From positions 3,416 through 10,442 of the forward strand of contig DMPC01000088.1 in NCBI GenBank assembly GCA_003456155.1: a stretch of 7,027 nt of DNA. Reading direction: 5' to 3'. Below, piece after piece: positions 6,520 to 7,027 of this stretch; the first letter of the stretch is position 1; every line of letters begins with the position of its first letter. A program made the position numbers and the translations under genes. Below the pieces are notes generated by a model, which saw only the letters and a program-made list of their open reading frames with translations, did no database searches and was not told where the DNA came from. Source of the stretch: Actinomycetota bacterium. Its GTDB lineage: Bacteria; Actinomycetota; Actinomycetes; S36-B12.

Positions 6520-7027
6520 GCCGCAGTGCACGTGTGGACCGCAGCACCAAGGAGAGCACCGTCCTGGTCGAGCTCGAGCTCGACGGAACCGGCCAGAGCA
6601 CCATCGATACCGGTGTCCCGTTCTTCGACCACATGCTCGCCCAGCTGGCCAAGCACGGCGGTCTCGACCTCACGGTGCACACTCGGGGCGATCTGGAGGT
6701 CGATGCGCACCACACGGTCGAGGACACCTCGCTCGCCCTCGGGACGGCCATCAACGAGGCGCTCGGCGATCGCGCCGGGCTCCGTCGCTACGGCGACGCC
6801 CTCGTCCCGCTTGACGAGTGCCTCGTGCAGTCGGCCGTCGATCTCTCCGGTCGTCCCTACCTCGTGCATGAGGAGCCGGAGCTCGTCGAGCTGATCGGCA
6901 CCTACGACACCACTCTCACCCGGCACATCTGGGAGTCGATCGTCGCGACAGCGCAGATCACGCTGCATGTGCGCGTGCTGTCGGGCCGCAACGCCCATCA
7001 CGTCGTGGAAGCGCAGTTCAAGTCCGT
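6516..7027 (+). CDS. hisB: Imidazoleglycerol-phosphate dehydratase, 3'-truncated by window edge
   Basis: Manganese-dependent dehydratase that converts imidazole-glycerol phosphate to imidazole-acetol phosphate, the substrate of HisC. The window holds 170 codons and two bases of the next, out of a usual length near 200; the stop lies beyond 7027. Seen motifs: GVPFFDHML (33-41), the first conserved His; DLEVDAHHTVEDT (59-71), the first HHxxED metal-binding motif; LDECL (99-103); RHIWES (136-141); and RNAHHVVEAQFK (158-169), the second HHxxE metal-binding motif. The two motif halves reflect the internal repeat of the IGPD fold. There is no N-terminal HAD phosphatase domain as in E. coli HisB, so the histidinol-phosphate phosphatase must come from another gene. 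The ATG at 6516 overlaps the hisC stop as ATGA and has AGAGGA nine bases upstream. In actinobacteria hisB is commonly followed by hisH and hisA; that is expectation, not seen here. Confidence 0.96.
   Translation, partial: MSRSARVDRSTKESTVLVELELDGTGQSTIDTGVPFFDHMLAQLAKHGGLDLTVHTRGDLEVDAHHTVEDTSLALGTAINEALGDRAGLRRYGDALVPLDECLVQSAVDLSGRPYLVHEEPELVELIGTYDTTLTRHIWESIVATAQITLHVRVLSGRNAHHVVEAQFKS

Overview
This is a compact, high-GC chromosomal segment carrying housekeeping genes. The base composition, G/C-ending codons, GTG starts, a monofunctional HisB and the order hisD-hisC-hisB all point to an actinobacterium (Actinomycetota). I cannot name the genus from the sequence alone. Nothing suggests a mobile element, phage, CRISPR array, RNA gene or recent transfer. 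Only about 37 bases lie outside genes: a 15 bp gap and a 22 bp gap.

Left part (1-2891, + strand): the C-terminal two thirds of the replicative DNA polymerase III alpha subunit (dnaE) is followed, through an ATGA stop/start overlap, by a small four-helix membrane protein resembling the actinobacterial DUF2567 type. Middle part (2836-4044, - strand): a two-gene unit is transcribed leftward. It runs from a stand-alone LON substrate-binding-domain protein to a YbaK/EbsC-type Cys-tRNA(Pro) deacylase. The 3' end of the deacylase gene overlaps the 3' end of the membrane-protein gene by 56 bp, tail to tail. Right part (4067-7027, + strand): the start of a histidine operon, hisD-hisC-hisB, with 4-nt overlaps at both junctions. 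hisB runs off the right edge.

HisB, HisC and HisD catalyse, in that pathway order, the dehydration of imidazole-glycerol phosphate, the transamination to histidinol phosphate, and the final two-step oxidation of histidinol to histidine. The histidinol-phosphate phosphatase that acts between HisC and HisD is not in this window and is not fused to the visible part of HisB.

I found no undescribed biological system. The most notable signal is the 22 bp divergent gap at 4045-4066. It holds overlapping -10-like hexamers on both strands, placed so that hisD could be read from a leaderless mRNA starting at its GTG codon.
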